From Christensenella tenuis (GTDB lineage: Bacteria > Bacillota > Clostridia > Christensenellales > Christensenellaceae), in NCBI RefSeq assembly GCF_014287795.1, contig NZ_JACOON010000001.1, positions 434,001-498,000 on the forward strand: a stretch of 64,000 nt of DNA, in the 5' to 3' direction. Shown here piece by piece: positions 17,512 to 24,266 of this stretch. Below the pieces are notes generated by a model. The model was not told where the DNA came from. It did not search any database and worked only from the letters and a program-made list of their open reading frames with translations. Position 1 is the first letter of the stretch. Each line of letters opens with the position of its first letter. A program made the translations under genes and the position numbers.

Positions 17512-17558
17512 CTACGATTTTGTTCTCGAAAATCTTTAAAAAAAACAAAGAAATCCTA

Positions 17559-17587
17559 TTGACTTTTAGCCCAAATTAAAGTATATT
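17559..17587 (+). promoter_or_regulatory. Promoter of the six-tRNA operon
   Basis: TTGACT (17559-17564), a 17-base spacer and TATATT (17582-17587) lie about 30 bases before tRNA-Pro, just after the upstream terminator. This is a near-consensus housekeeping sigma promoter. Confidence 0.75.
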
Positions 17588-17618
17588 ATAAAGCGTCGCA
17601 AATAAAAGGAGTATGCTT

Positions 17619-17695
17619 CGGGGTGTAGCGCAGTTTGGTAGCGCACGTGCTTTGGGAGCATGGGGCCGGGGGTTCGAGTCCCTCCACCCCGACCA
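17619..17695 (+). tRNA. tRNA-Pro (TGG)
   Basis: Acceptor stem CGGGGTG/CACCCCG, D-loop GTAGCGCAGTTTGGTAGC, anticodon loop TTTGGGA with anticodon TGG, T-loop GGTTCGAGTCC, and encoded CCA. First gene of the cluster. Confidence 0.97.
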
Positions 17696-17723
17696 AAAAG
17701 CTCATACCCGAATTTGCAGCAAT

Positions 17724-17798
17724 GGCCCCATGGTCAAGCGGTCAAGACATCGCCCTTTCACGGCGGTAACCCGGGTTCGATTCCCGGTGGGGTCACCA
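17724..17798 (+). tRNA. tRNA-Glu (TTC)
   Basis: Acceptor stem GGCCCCA/TGGGGTC, anticodon loop CTTTCAC with anticodon TTC, T-arm CCCGGGTTCGATTCCCGG, and encoded CCA. Confidence 0.97.
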
Positions 17799-17836
17799 TT
17801 TATTACTTTGAGCAGGGTTTACTCTTATTTGCTTGC

Positions 17837-17913
17837 GGGCCCTTAGCTCAGTTGGTCAGAGCGGTCGGCTCATAACCGATTGGTCCGGGGTTCGAGTCCC
17901 TGAGGGCCCACCA
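17837..17913 (+). tRNA. tRNA with CAT anticodon (elongator Met, or Ile2)
   Basis: Acceptor stem GGGCCCT/AGGGCCC, anticodon loop CTCATAA with anticodon CAT, encoded CCA. The G1-C72 pair rules out initiator features. Elongator tRNA-Met is the more likely identity, but a TilS-modified tRNA-Ile2 also has a CAT gene anticodon and cannot be excluded by eye. Confidence 0.93.
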
Positions 17914-17983
17914 ATAGAGCAAAGCCCGATAGGGCGGATAAAAGGGTAAAAAACAGCACGTGGCAGAACCCGCTGCCAAAGTT

Positions 17984-18060
17984 GGCCTGGTAGTTCAGTT
18001 GGTTAGAACGCTAGCCTGTCACGCTAGAGGTCGAGAGTTCGAGTCTCTTCCAGGTCGCCA
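17984..18060 (+). tRNA. tRNA-Asp (GTC)
   Basis: Acceptor stem GGCCTGG/CCAGGTC, anticodon stem CTAGC/GCTAG with loop CTGTCAC (anticodon GTC), discriminator G as expected for Asp, and encoded CCA. Confidence 0.97.
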
Positions 18061-18064
18061 ATAT

Positions 18065-18140
18065 GCCTCTGTAGCTCAGTCGGTAGAGCAGGGGACTGAA
18101 AATCCCCGTGTCGGTGGTTCGATTCCGCCCGGAGGCACCA
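18065..18140 (+). tRNA. tRNA-Phe (GAA)
   Basis: Acceptor stem GCCTCTG/CGGAGGC, anticodon stem GGGGA/TCCCC with loop CTGAAAA (anticodon GAA), T-arm GGTGGTTCGATTCCGCC, and encoded CCA. It starts 4 bases after tRNA-Asp. Confidence 0.97.
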
Positions 18141-18149
18141 TTTACACCT

Positions 18150-18225
18150 GCTGGTGTAGCTCAATTGGCAGAGCAGCTGATTTGTAATCAGCAGGTTGCG
18201 GGTTCAAGTCCCATCACCAGCTCCA
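18150..18225 (+). tRNA. tRNA-Thr (TGT)
   Basis: Acceptor stem GCTGGTG/CACCAGC, anticodon stem GCTGA/TCAGC with loop TTTGTAA (anticodon TGT), T-arm GCGGGTTCAAGTCCCAT, and encoded CCA. Last gene of the cluster. Confidence 0.97.
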
Positions 18226-18234
18226 CACCAGAAG

Positions 18235-18257
18235 CCGCATGATAATGCGGTTTTTTT
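18235..18257 (+). terminator. Intrinsic terminator of the tRNA operon
   Basis: Hairpin CCGCAT-GATA-ATGCGG is followed directly by seven T, 9 bases after tRNA-Thr. The remaining 200 bases up to tex show only a weak promoter candidate (ATCACA, 17 bases, TATACT at 18432-18437). Confidence 0.85.
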
Positions 18258-18462
18258 GTTTATTAGATTTCGGAGCGCTCTAAAAAATCTTACTTCATCA
18301 GAAACATATCTGCATTTCATGTGGGAGCGTTTTGAGCCATTTTACCAACCTGCTTTGCTGGGACTATAAATTGCCATATAACATACTCCCATTGCCAGAT
18401 AATTTTGCATCACATAAGAAATATTTTGCGGTATACTGAATGAGGTTAAGGAAAGGACTGCA

Positions 18463-20610
18463 ATGAATATAGAGAAAATTTTAGTGAAAGAGTTTCAGAT
18501 GAAGCCTGCGTATATTCGTAATATTATGAACCTTATCAATGCGGGGAATACTATCCCCTTTATCGCACGTTACCGCAAGGAATTTACAGGTTCGTGTGAT
18601 GACCAAGTGTTGCGGGATATTTCGGACCGCATGGGATACCTGAAAAATTTAAATCAGCGCATGCAGGAAGTACTGACATCTATTGATGAGCAGGGAAAGC
18701 TGACAATAGAGATGAAGAAGGCCATCCAGTCAGCTGCAACACTTGCTGAATTAGAAGACCTTTACCGTCCCTACAGGCAAAAACGCAGAACGCGCGCAAC
18801 GATAGCGCGGGAACGTGGGCTTGGGCCGTTGGCGGATATCCTTTATACACAGGACGTAGATAGCATGGAGCCGGCTGCCGCGCCTTTTATTAATCCCGCA
18901 AAGGACGTTCCGGACAGCAAGGCAGCTCTTGCAGGCGCGATGGATATTGTAGCGGAAATACTTTCGGATGATGCCAAGCTGCGTGTCCGCTTGCGGGAAT
19001 TGATACAAAGTAGTGCGATGGTAGAATCCAGGGCAGCGAAAAAAAATGAGGATTCCGTTTACCGCACCTATTACGATTTTTCACAGCCGGTTCCGAAGAT
19101 CCCGCCTCATCGCGTATTGGCAATCGACCGCGGGGAGAAAACAGGATACCTAAAAGTTGCCATACGGCTCGATGACAACAGGGCGTTTGCTGTGATGGAA
19201 AACCATGTATTGAAAAAAGATACGGCCACGGAACCGATTATGCGTGAGGTAATCAAAGACGCGTGGCAGAGGCTTTTGTTTCCGTCGCTGGAGCGCGAGG
19301 TGCGCGCGAATCTGACCATGAACGCACAGAAACAGGCAATCCGTATGTTTGGCCAGAACCTCAAGCCTGCTCTCTTGCAGCCTCCGCTGCGCGGCAAGGT
19401 TGTAATGGGATTCGATCCAGCTTACCGTACCGGTTGCAAGCTGGCAATAGTGGATGCGGCGGGGAAAGTTTTAGATATGGGAGTAATTTTTCCAACGCCG
19501 CCTAAAAGCAGGGTGGAGGAAGCGAAGAAAGCCATAAAGGAATTGATTCGAAAACATCAGGTCGAGGTGATCGCTATCGGAAACGGAACCGCCTCAAAGG
19601 AGTCGGAATTGTTCGTTGCGCAAGTGATCGCGGAGTTGCCGCAGCCTGTGGCATATATCATGGTTAACGAGGCCGGCGCATCCGTCTATTCTGCATCCAA
19701 ATTAGCCGCAAAGGAATTTCCGGAATACGACGTGTCTTTGCGCAGTGCTATCTCTATTGCGCGCAGGTTACAGGATCCGTTGGCTGAATTGGTAAAAATA
19801 GATCCAAAATCCATCGGCGTAGGGCAATACCAGCACGATATGCCGCAAAAAAAACTTAATGAAACACTGAAAGGCGTGGTGGAAGATTGTGTCAACAGCG
19901 TTGGGGTGGACGTCAACACAGCGTCGCCCTCGTTGCTTTCATATGTGGCAGGCCTTACTGCCGCTGCTTCTGAAAACATCTATTCTTACCGGACGAAAAA
20001 CGGAGCATTCCAGACGCGAGCACAACTTAAAAAGGTTCCTAAGCTTGGGCCGAAGGCATATGAACAGTGTGCCGGGTTTCTCCGTATTTCCGATGGGAAA
20101 CAAATGCTGGATAATACTGGCGTGCATCCGGAATCTTATACTGCTGTAAAAAAACTGCTGGCATTATTTGGATTTACGGAAAAAGATATAGCCTTAGGTA
20201 CTCTTAACGCGCTGGATATCAAGCTCGCACAATATGGGGAGGAAGAAGTTGCGGAGCAATGCGGTATAGGGATTCCCACGCTCCGTGATATAATTGCGGA
20301 GCTGAAAAAACCCGGACGCGATATCCGCGATTCCTTGCCAAAGCCCGTCCTGCGGCGGGATGTCTTGGATATTTCCGACTTAAAACCGGGTATGGAATTT
20401 GAGGGGACGGTGAGAAATGTCATTGATTTTGGAGCATTTTTTGATATTGGCGTACATCAGGACGGACTGGTGCACATCTCCCAGATGACAGACAGATACA
20501 TCAAGCATCCGGGCGAAGTCGTGCAGGTAGGGGATACCGTAAGGGTGCGTGTCTTATCTGTGGATGTGGAGAAGAATCGTATTTCTTTGAGTATGCTTGG
20601 AGGTAATTAA
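18463..20610 (+). CDS. tex: Tex family transcription accessory protein / S1 RNA-binding protein
   Basis: Tex proteins bind nucleic acids and are linked to transcription and stress tolerance. The 715-residue length is standard. Domains in order are a helical N-terminal Tex domain (KPAYIRNIMNLINAGNTIPFIARYRKE) and a YqgF/RuvC-like nuclease fold (MGFDPAYRTGCKLAIVDAAG, about 325-450). A helix-hairpin-helix region (about 495-565, with TASPSLLSYVAGL) and a C-terminal S1 domain (GMEFEGTVRNVIDFGAFFDIG) follow. GGAAAGGA lies upstream of the ATG. The gene appears to be monocistronic, between the tRNA terminator and a 500-base region with a small ORF and two tRNAs. Confidence 0.95.
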   Translation: MNIEKILVKEFQMKPAYIRNIMNLINAGNTIPFIARYRKEFTGSCDDQVLRDISDRMGYLKNLNQRMQEVLTSIDEQGKLTIEMKKAIQSAATLAELEDLYRPYRQKRRTRATIARERGLGPLADILYTQDVDSMEPAAAPFINPAKDVPDSKAALAGAMDIVAEILSDDAKLRVRLRELIQSSAMVESRAAKKNEDSVYRTYYDFSQPVPKIPPHRVLAIDRGEKTGYLKVAIRLDDNRAFAVMENHVLKKDTATEPIMREVIKDAWQRLLFPSLEREVRANLTMNAQKQAIRMFGQNLKPALLQPPLRGKVVMGFDPAYRTGCKLAIVDAAGKVLDMGVIFPTPPKSRVEEAKKAIKELIRKHQVEVIAIGNGTASKESELFVAQVIAELPQPVAYIMVNEAGASVYSASKLAAKEFPEYDVSLRSAISIARRLQDPLAELVKIDPKSIGVGQYQHDMPQKKLNETLKGVVEDCVNSVGVDVNTASPSLLSYVAGLTAAASENIYSYRTKNGAFQTRAQLKKVPKLGPKAYEQCAGFLRISDGKQMLDNTGVHPESYTAVKKLLALFGFTEKDIALGTLNALDIKLAQYGEEEVAEQCGIGIPTLRDIIAELKKPGRDIRDSLPKPVLRRDVLDISDLKPGMEFEGTVRNVIDFGAFFDIGVHQDGLVHISQMTDRYIKHPGEVVQVGDTVRVRVLSVDVEKNRISLSMLGGN

Positions 20611-20656
20611 GCATTCTATCTGGATGTAACCTCTGCACATGATAAGCAAAATTTGA

Positions 20657-20683
20657 AAAAGGAAATAACAACTTTTTCCTTTT
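20657..20683 (+). terminator. Weak terminator-like hairpin after tex
   Basis: An AT-rich 9-bp stem (AAAAGGAAA/TTTCCTTTT) lies about 45 bases after the tex stop. The T-rich tract is inside the stem rather than after it, so this is only a possible terminator. Confidence 0.35.
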
Positions 20684-20761
20684 GAAGGGATAATTTAATA
20701 GATAATACTAATTTTCTAGACTGTCGATAAAAAGTATTATACTCTATTTGTACAGGGCAGG

Positions 20762-20770
20762 TGATATACT
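20762..20770 (+). promoter_or_regulatory. Extended -10 element before small ORF
   Basis: TG-A-TATACT forms an extended -10. A short inverted repeat (ATACT-ATTT-AGTAT, 20766-20779) overlaps the expected start point and could be an operator. No good -35 is seen at the right spacing. Confidence 0.35.
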
Positions 20771-20796
20771 ATTTAGTATGTAGAGGAGGCTCAAAT

Positions 20797-20910
20797 ATGT
20801 GCGAAAGAATTGAATTAGATCAGATAGATCATATTATTATTGCAGCCATAAACCAATATGGAGAAGCTACCGATCCTGAAGAATCTCTGATGCGGAATTT
20901 CCCGCTATAA
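20797..20910 (+). CDS. Small ORF, 37 residues, unknown
   Basis: An ATG-to-TAA frame of 37 codons begins 7 bases after a near-perfect ribosome binding site (GAGGAGG, 20783-20789) and has a promoter-like element upstream. The peptide is acidic (many Glu and Asp), with an Ile-rich middle (HIIIAAI) and ends RNFPL. I do not recognise the family. It could be a small regulatory protein, a leader peptide or the remnant of a longer gene. No continuation in another frame was seen downstream. Confidence 0.45.
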   Translation: MCERIELDQIDHIIIAAINQYGEATDPEESLMRNFPL

Positions 20911-20988
20911 TTTTAGACAAACCTTCTCTCTTCCGGAAGCCAATATTTACAGAAGCAGATCTTTTTTTGAGTGGTTTGAAATTTTTTA

Positions 20989-21017
20989 TTGACCTCTACA
21001 TACCGCTATGCTATAAT
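20989..21017 (+). promoter_or_regulatory. Promoter of the tRNA-Tyr/tRNA-Leu operon
   Basis: TTGACC (20989-20994), a 17-base spacer and a perfect TATAAT (21012-21017). Transcription would begin about 95 bases before tRNA-Tyr, leaving a 5' leader that must be processed. Confidence 0.8.
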
Positions 21018-21120
21018 AAATATCGCTGACTAGGTAGGAAAAATGCTTGGCTCACTAAAACTGATGCGATTCTTTTAATAATCAGCAGAGGAGCTTCAAG
21101 TTCTATCATAGTTTCGATGT

Positions 21121-21205
21121 GGAGAGATTCCCGAGTGGCTAAAGGGAGCAGACTGTAAATCTGCCGGCGACGCCTTCGATGGTTCGAATCCATCTCTCTC
21201 CACCA
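21121..21205 (+). tRNA. tRNA-Tyr (GTA)
   Basis: Acceptor stem GGAGAGA/TCTCTCC, anticodon stem GCAGA/TCTGC with loop CTGTAAA (anticodon GTA), a long variable arm typical of class II bacterial tRNA-Tyr, and encoded CCA. Confidence 0.97.
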
Positions 21206-21210
21206 ATTTT

Positions 21211-21297
21211 GCGGATATGGCGGAATTGGCAGACGCGCACGGTTCAGGTCCGTGTGAAGGCAACTTCATGGAGGTTCAAGTCCTCTTATCCGCACCA
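21211..21297 (+). tRNA. tRNA-Leu (CAG)
   Basis: Acceptor stem GCGGATA/TATCCGC, anticodon stem CACGG/CCGTG with loop TTCAGGT (anticodon CAG), a long variable arm, T-loop GGTTCAAGTCC, and encoded CCA. It lies 5 bases after tRNA-Tyr. Confidence 0.97.
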
Positions 21298-21315
21298 CGG
21301 CGAAGGAAACTTTGC

Positions 21316-21354
21316 AATAAATACCTCGTGTTTATTACACGAGGTATTTATTTT
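21316..21354 (+). terminator. Intrinsic terminator of the tRNA-Tyr/Leu operon
   Basis: A perfect 16-bp stem (arms 21316-21331 and 21337-21352, core ATACCTCGTG/CACGAGGTAT, loop TTATT) ends in a T-rich tract. Confidence 0.85.
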
Positions 21355-21489
21355 GCCCTGCTCTTGTCTCTCTGCACTGATACGCATGTTTATGCCCCGC
21401 ACGATATATCGGGCCAATATAAGAATCACGTTTTAACGATATGACGGTATGAAGAAATTTGACTATAACTATAATGAACACTGAGGTCT

Positions 21490-21548
21490 CGTCCAGGTGA
21501 GGACGGCCTAACGGCCTAAATGAAGCTTTGCGGAAACAAATTTTCCGC
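21490..21548 (+). promoter_or_regulatory. Structured leader candidate upstream of NlpC/P60 gene
   Basis: The 336-base gap before the hydrolase gene contains a hairpin (CGTCC-AGGTGA-GGACG, 21490-21505) and a tandem direct repeat of ACGGCCTA (21503-21510 and 21511-21518). A second hairpin (GCGGAAA/TTTCCGC, 21530-21548) follows. I could not match it to a known riboswitch class. A TATAAT at 21470-21475 may be the -10 of the promoter, but no -35 is seen at the right spacing. Confidence 0.4.
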
Positions 21549-21633
21549 CAGCAACATTAACTTCGATTTTTCTACTACCATATTTGTTAATTTTGTGTTA
21601 CAATTATTTCAATATCCGGAGGGAGTGGACGTT

Positions 21634-22797
21634 GTGCGGAGGAAGTTTATCAAGGTAAGACGACATACCTATTATCCTTTTTCATTACGTGTCAAACGTT
21701 TTTTTCTGAATATTAAAGACAAAATGACTCGTATGCCGAAAACAAAACGCTGGACAATGACCGGTTCTATTTGTGGAGCCGCTGTGGGTGTCATTCTTCT
21801 ATTTGCGTTTGGTGTATTTGGAAACGTTCCTTTTTTCAGTTCCAATACCAGTGCGGCAAATGCGGATAATACGGTTCCTGTAAACGAAAATATCACGGCG
21901 GCAGCAGAGTCGACTCCGGCTCCTACGCCAAGCCCCACGCCGGAACCAACGCCGGACCCTACCCTGAAAGAGGGAATGGAAGGACCTGAAATCCAAACGC
22001 TGCAGCAGCGTTTGATGGATCTCGGTTATCTTGATATTGACGAAACAACGCAATATTACGGGCCTGCTACCGCCGGTGCTATCAGTTTTTTCCAGCGGCA
22101 GCATGGTCTTGATCAGGACGGCGTATGCGGTCCTCAGACTCTCGCAATTATTTATACGGACGATGCCAAGCCCTATACGCTGCTTGAAGGAACAAGCGGT
22201 GATGACGTAGACCTTCTTCAGGAGCGTTTGCAGGAGTTGGGCTATCTGGGAAAGGCTACCGGTTATTATGGCACAGAAACGGTTGATGCTGTCAAGCGCT
22301 TTCAGGAACGCAATGATCTTGGGGTGGACGGAAAGACTGGCGAGATGACACTTGCATTGATTTATTCGGCAGATGCGCTGCCCACACCGGAAAAAGCAGC
22401 GGAAATCCAGCGTAAAGGAAATATCGATAAATTTATTTCTGTGGCAGAGGAACAGCTTGGCTGCCCTTATGTATGGGGGGCATCGGGTCCAAATTCTTTT
22501 GACTGTTCCGGGCTTGTAACATATTGTTTGAGGCAGGCAGGCTCATCAACTGGGCGTCTCAATGCGGCAGGTTTTTCGCAAAACTCTGCATGGGAAAAAA
22601 TTTCTTTTGATGATTTGCAGCGCGGCGACCTGATTTTTTATTCCAACAATGCGGGGACGCGGGTCGGCCATGTTGGTATTGTCGTTGGAGATGGAATGAT
22701 GATCGACGCATCGTCTTCGAATGGGCAGGTTGTGCACCGCAGCTATGACACCTCCTATTGGAGAAACCATTTTGTATGCGGCCGCCGTCCATGGTAG
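21634..22797 (+). CDS. NlpC/P60 cell-wall peptidase with two peptidoglycan-binding domains
   Basis: The protein is predicted to be an exported or membrane-anchored peptidoglycan endopeptidase. From the GTG at 21634 (GGAGGGAG 8 bases upstream) it has 387 residues. A basic cytoplasmic start is followed by one hydrophobic segment (about residues 45-65, GSICGAAVGVILLFAFGVFG). A Pro/Thr-rich linker comes next (APTPSPTPEPTPDPT, about 95-110), then two PG_binding_1 repeats (QTLQQRLMDLGYL and DLLQERLQELGYL). The C-terminal NlpC/P60 domain has the catalytic Cys in FDCSGLVTYC and His in RVGHVGIVVGDG. It follows the tRNA terminator and has its own structured leader. Confidence 0.9.
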   Translation: MRRKFIKVRRHTYYPFSLRVKRFFLNIKDKMTRMPKTKRWTMTGSICGAAVGVILLFAFGVFGNVPFFSSNTSAANADNTVPVNENITAAAESTPAPTPSPTPEPTPDPTLKEGMEGPEIQTLQQRLMDLGYLDIDETTQYYGPATAGAISFFQRQHGLDQDGVCGPQTLAIIYTDDAKPYTLLEGTSGDDVDLLQERLQELGYLGKATGYYGTETVDAVKRFQERNDLGVDGKTGEMTLALIYSADALPTPEKAAEIQRKGNIDKFISVAEEQLGCPYVWGASGPNSFDCSGLVTYCLRQAGSSTGRLNAAGFSQNSAWEKISFDDLQRGDLIFYSNNAGTRVGHVGIVVGDGMMIDASSSNGQVVHRSYDTSYWRNHFVCGRRPW

Positions 22798-22821
22798 TGA
22801 AACCGTTTGTACTTGAACTTA

Positions 22822-22853
22822 AAAACCTGTCCGGTTTGCCGGGCGGGTTTTTT
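22822..22853 (+). terminator. Intrinsic terminator after NlpC/P60 gene
   Basis: An 11-bp stem (AACCTGTCCGG/CCGGGCGGGTT with G-T pairs, loop TTTG) followed by six T, about 25 bases after the stop codon. Confidence 0.85.
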
Positions 22854-22872
22854 CTATGAGTCAATCCTTTCC

Positions 22873-22904
22873 TTGTGGATTTTATTTGGATTTTGCATTA
22901 TAAT
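22873..22904 (+). promoter_or_regulatory. Promoter candidate for miaB (possibly leaderless)
   Basis: A perfect TATAAT (22899-22904) lies only 7 bases before the miaB ATG. The nearest -35-like hexamer is TTGTGG (22873-22878), 20 bases upstream. If used, transcription would start at or next to the start codon. Confidence 0.45.
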
Positions 22905-22911
22905 AAATACC

Positions 22912-24255
22912 ATGAAAACACTAAAAAACCTTGAAACCGAAATCAAAGAAAAAGGCCTGAAATATTATATTATTACCTATGGCTGCCAGATGAACGCGCA
23001 TGAATCGGAAAAAATAGCCGGTCTTCTGGAAAGCATCGGATATATACCGGCAAACTCGAAAGAAGATGCCGATTTTATTATATTTAACACTTGCTGTATA
23101 CGAGAAAACGCTGAGCAAAAGACATTTGGGAATGTAGGCCGCATCAAAAAGTTAAAGCAATTGAATCGTGAATTGCTTGTTTCAGTTTGCGGCTGCATGA
23201 TGCAGCAGGAAAGTGCCGCAAAAAAACTTATGAAAACATTTCCGTTTGTTGATATCGTTTTCGGGACGTATAACCTTCATGAGCTCCCCGAGATGATTTT
23301 AGCGTGTAAATCCAGCCCGGATCCTATTTACAGAGCTCCCGAAATAGGTGAACTGCACGATGATGTTCCGCAAAAGCGTTCCGAAGGTCCGCTTGCGTCC
23401 GTCAACATTATGTATGGCTGCAATAATTTCTGTTCCTATTGCATTGTCCCTTATGTGCGGGGGCGGGAACGCTCGCGCAGCGCGAATGACGTAATCTCCG
23501 AGGTTGCCGGCCTTACTTCGCAGGGATTTCGTGAAGTAATGCTGCTTGGCCAAAATGTCAATTCCTATGACGGCGGCCTTAATTTTGCCCAGCTTCTCAA
23601 ACAAATATGTGAAGAAACAGATATTCCGCGAATTCGCTTCATGACCTCGCATCCTAAGGATTTATCAGATGAACTGATCGGCGTAATTGCCGCCCATCCG
23701 CAAATTTGCCGTCATATTCATTTGCCTGTACAGTCTGGCAGCTCGCGCATTTTGCAAGAAATGAATCGTAAATATACGCGGGAAGCATATATTGCACTTG
23801 CGGAAAAAATACGCAAAAATATTCCCGGAATTGCGGTTACAACTGACATCATTGTCGGATTTCCCGGTGAAACGGATGCCGATTTTGCGCAGACGCTTTC
23901 TCTGGTAAAGGAACTTCGTTTTGATTCCGCATTTACTTTTGTTTATTCTCCGCGCAACGGTACCCGTGCGGCCCGGATGCCGAATCAGGTTGATGAAGAA
24001 ACGCAGGCAAGACGTATCAAGGAGCTCGTAGCGCTACAGAACAGAATCACAGAAGAACGAAACCATGAATATGAAGGAAGGTCCATGGAGGTTCTCGTGG
24101 AAGGTATCAGCGCAAGAAATCCAAAACATGTATGCGGACGTACAAGCACTTCAAAGATGGTGAATTTTGAAGGCGACGCGAGTTTAATTGGAAATTTTGT
24201 AAATGTGAAAATTACACACGGGAAGAAGACAACGTTGTTCGGTACGCTGAATTAA
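22912..24255 (+). CDS. miaB: tRNA-2-methylthio-N6-dimethylallyladenosine synthase MiaB
   Basis: MiaB is a radical SAM methylthiotransferase that converts i6A37 to ms2i6A37 in tRNAs. The 447-residue protein has the N-terminal UPF0004 domain with cluster Cys in TYGCQMN, NTCCIRENAEQK and VCGCMMQQ. The radical SAM motif CNNFCSYCIVPYVRGRERSR follows, and a TRAM domain closes the protein (about 380-447). The ATG at 22912 is the first plausible start. The frame is open to 22807 but that part holds the upstream terminator. No ribosome binding site is visible. MiaA, which makes its substrate, is encoded three genes downstream. Confidence 0.95.
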   Translation: MKTLKNLETEIKEKGLKYYIITYGCQMNAHESEKIAGLLESIGYIPANSKEDADFIIFNTCCIRENAEQKTFGNVGRIKKLKQLNRELLVSVCGCMMQQESAAKKLMKTFPFVDIVFGTYNLHELPEMILACKSSPDPIYRAPEIGELHDDVPQKRSEGPLASVNIMYGCNNFCSYCIVPYVRGRERSRSANDVISEVAGLTSQGFREVMLLGQNVNSYDGGLNFAQLLKQICEETDIPRIRFMTSHPKDLSDELIGVIAAHPQICRHIHLPVQSGSSRILQEMNRKYTREAYIALAEKIRKNIPGIAVTTDIIVGFPGETDADFAQTLSLVKELRFDSAFTFVYSPRNGTRAARMPNQVDEETQARRIKELVALQNRITEERNHEYEGRSMEVLVEGISARNPKHVCGRTSTSKMVNFEGDASLIGNFVNVKITHGKKTTLFGTLN

Positions 24256-24266
24256 GAGGAAATACA

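Noticed and set aside
17619..18225. tRNA cluster as an integration site for a mobile element
   Set aside because: No integrase, direct repeats of tRNA ends or foreign genes adjoin it. The recombinase at 31 kb is far away and next to housekeeping genes.
21459..21475. TTGACT and TATAAT as a promoter pair before the NlpC/P60 gene
   Set aside because: The spacer is only 5 bases, so the two hexamers cannot act together; TATAAT alone is kept as a possible -10.
21490..21548. c-di-GMP or c-di-AMP riboswitch upstream of the NlpC/P60 gene
   Set aside because: The conserved sequence blocks of GEMM and ydaO classes could not be found by eye; listed only as an unassigned leader.
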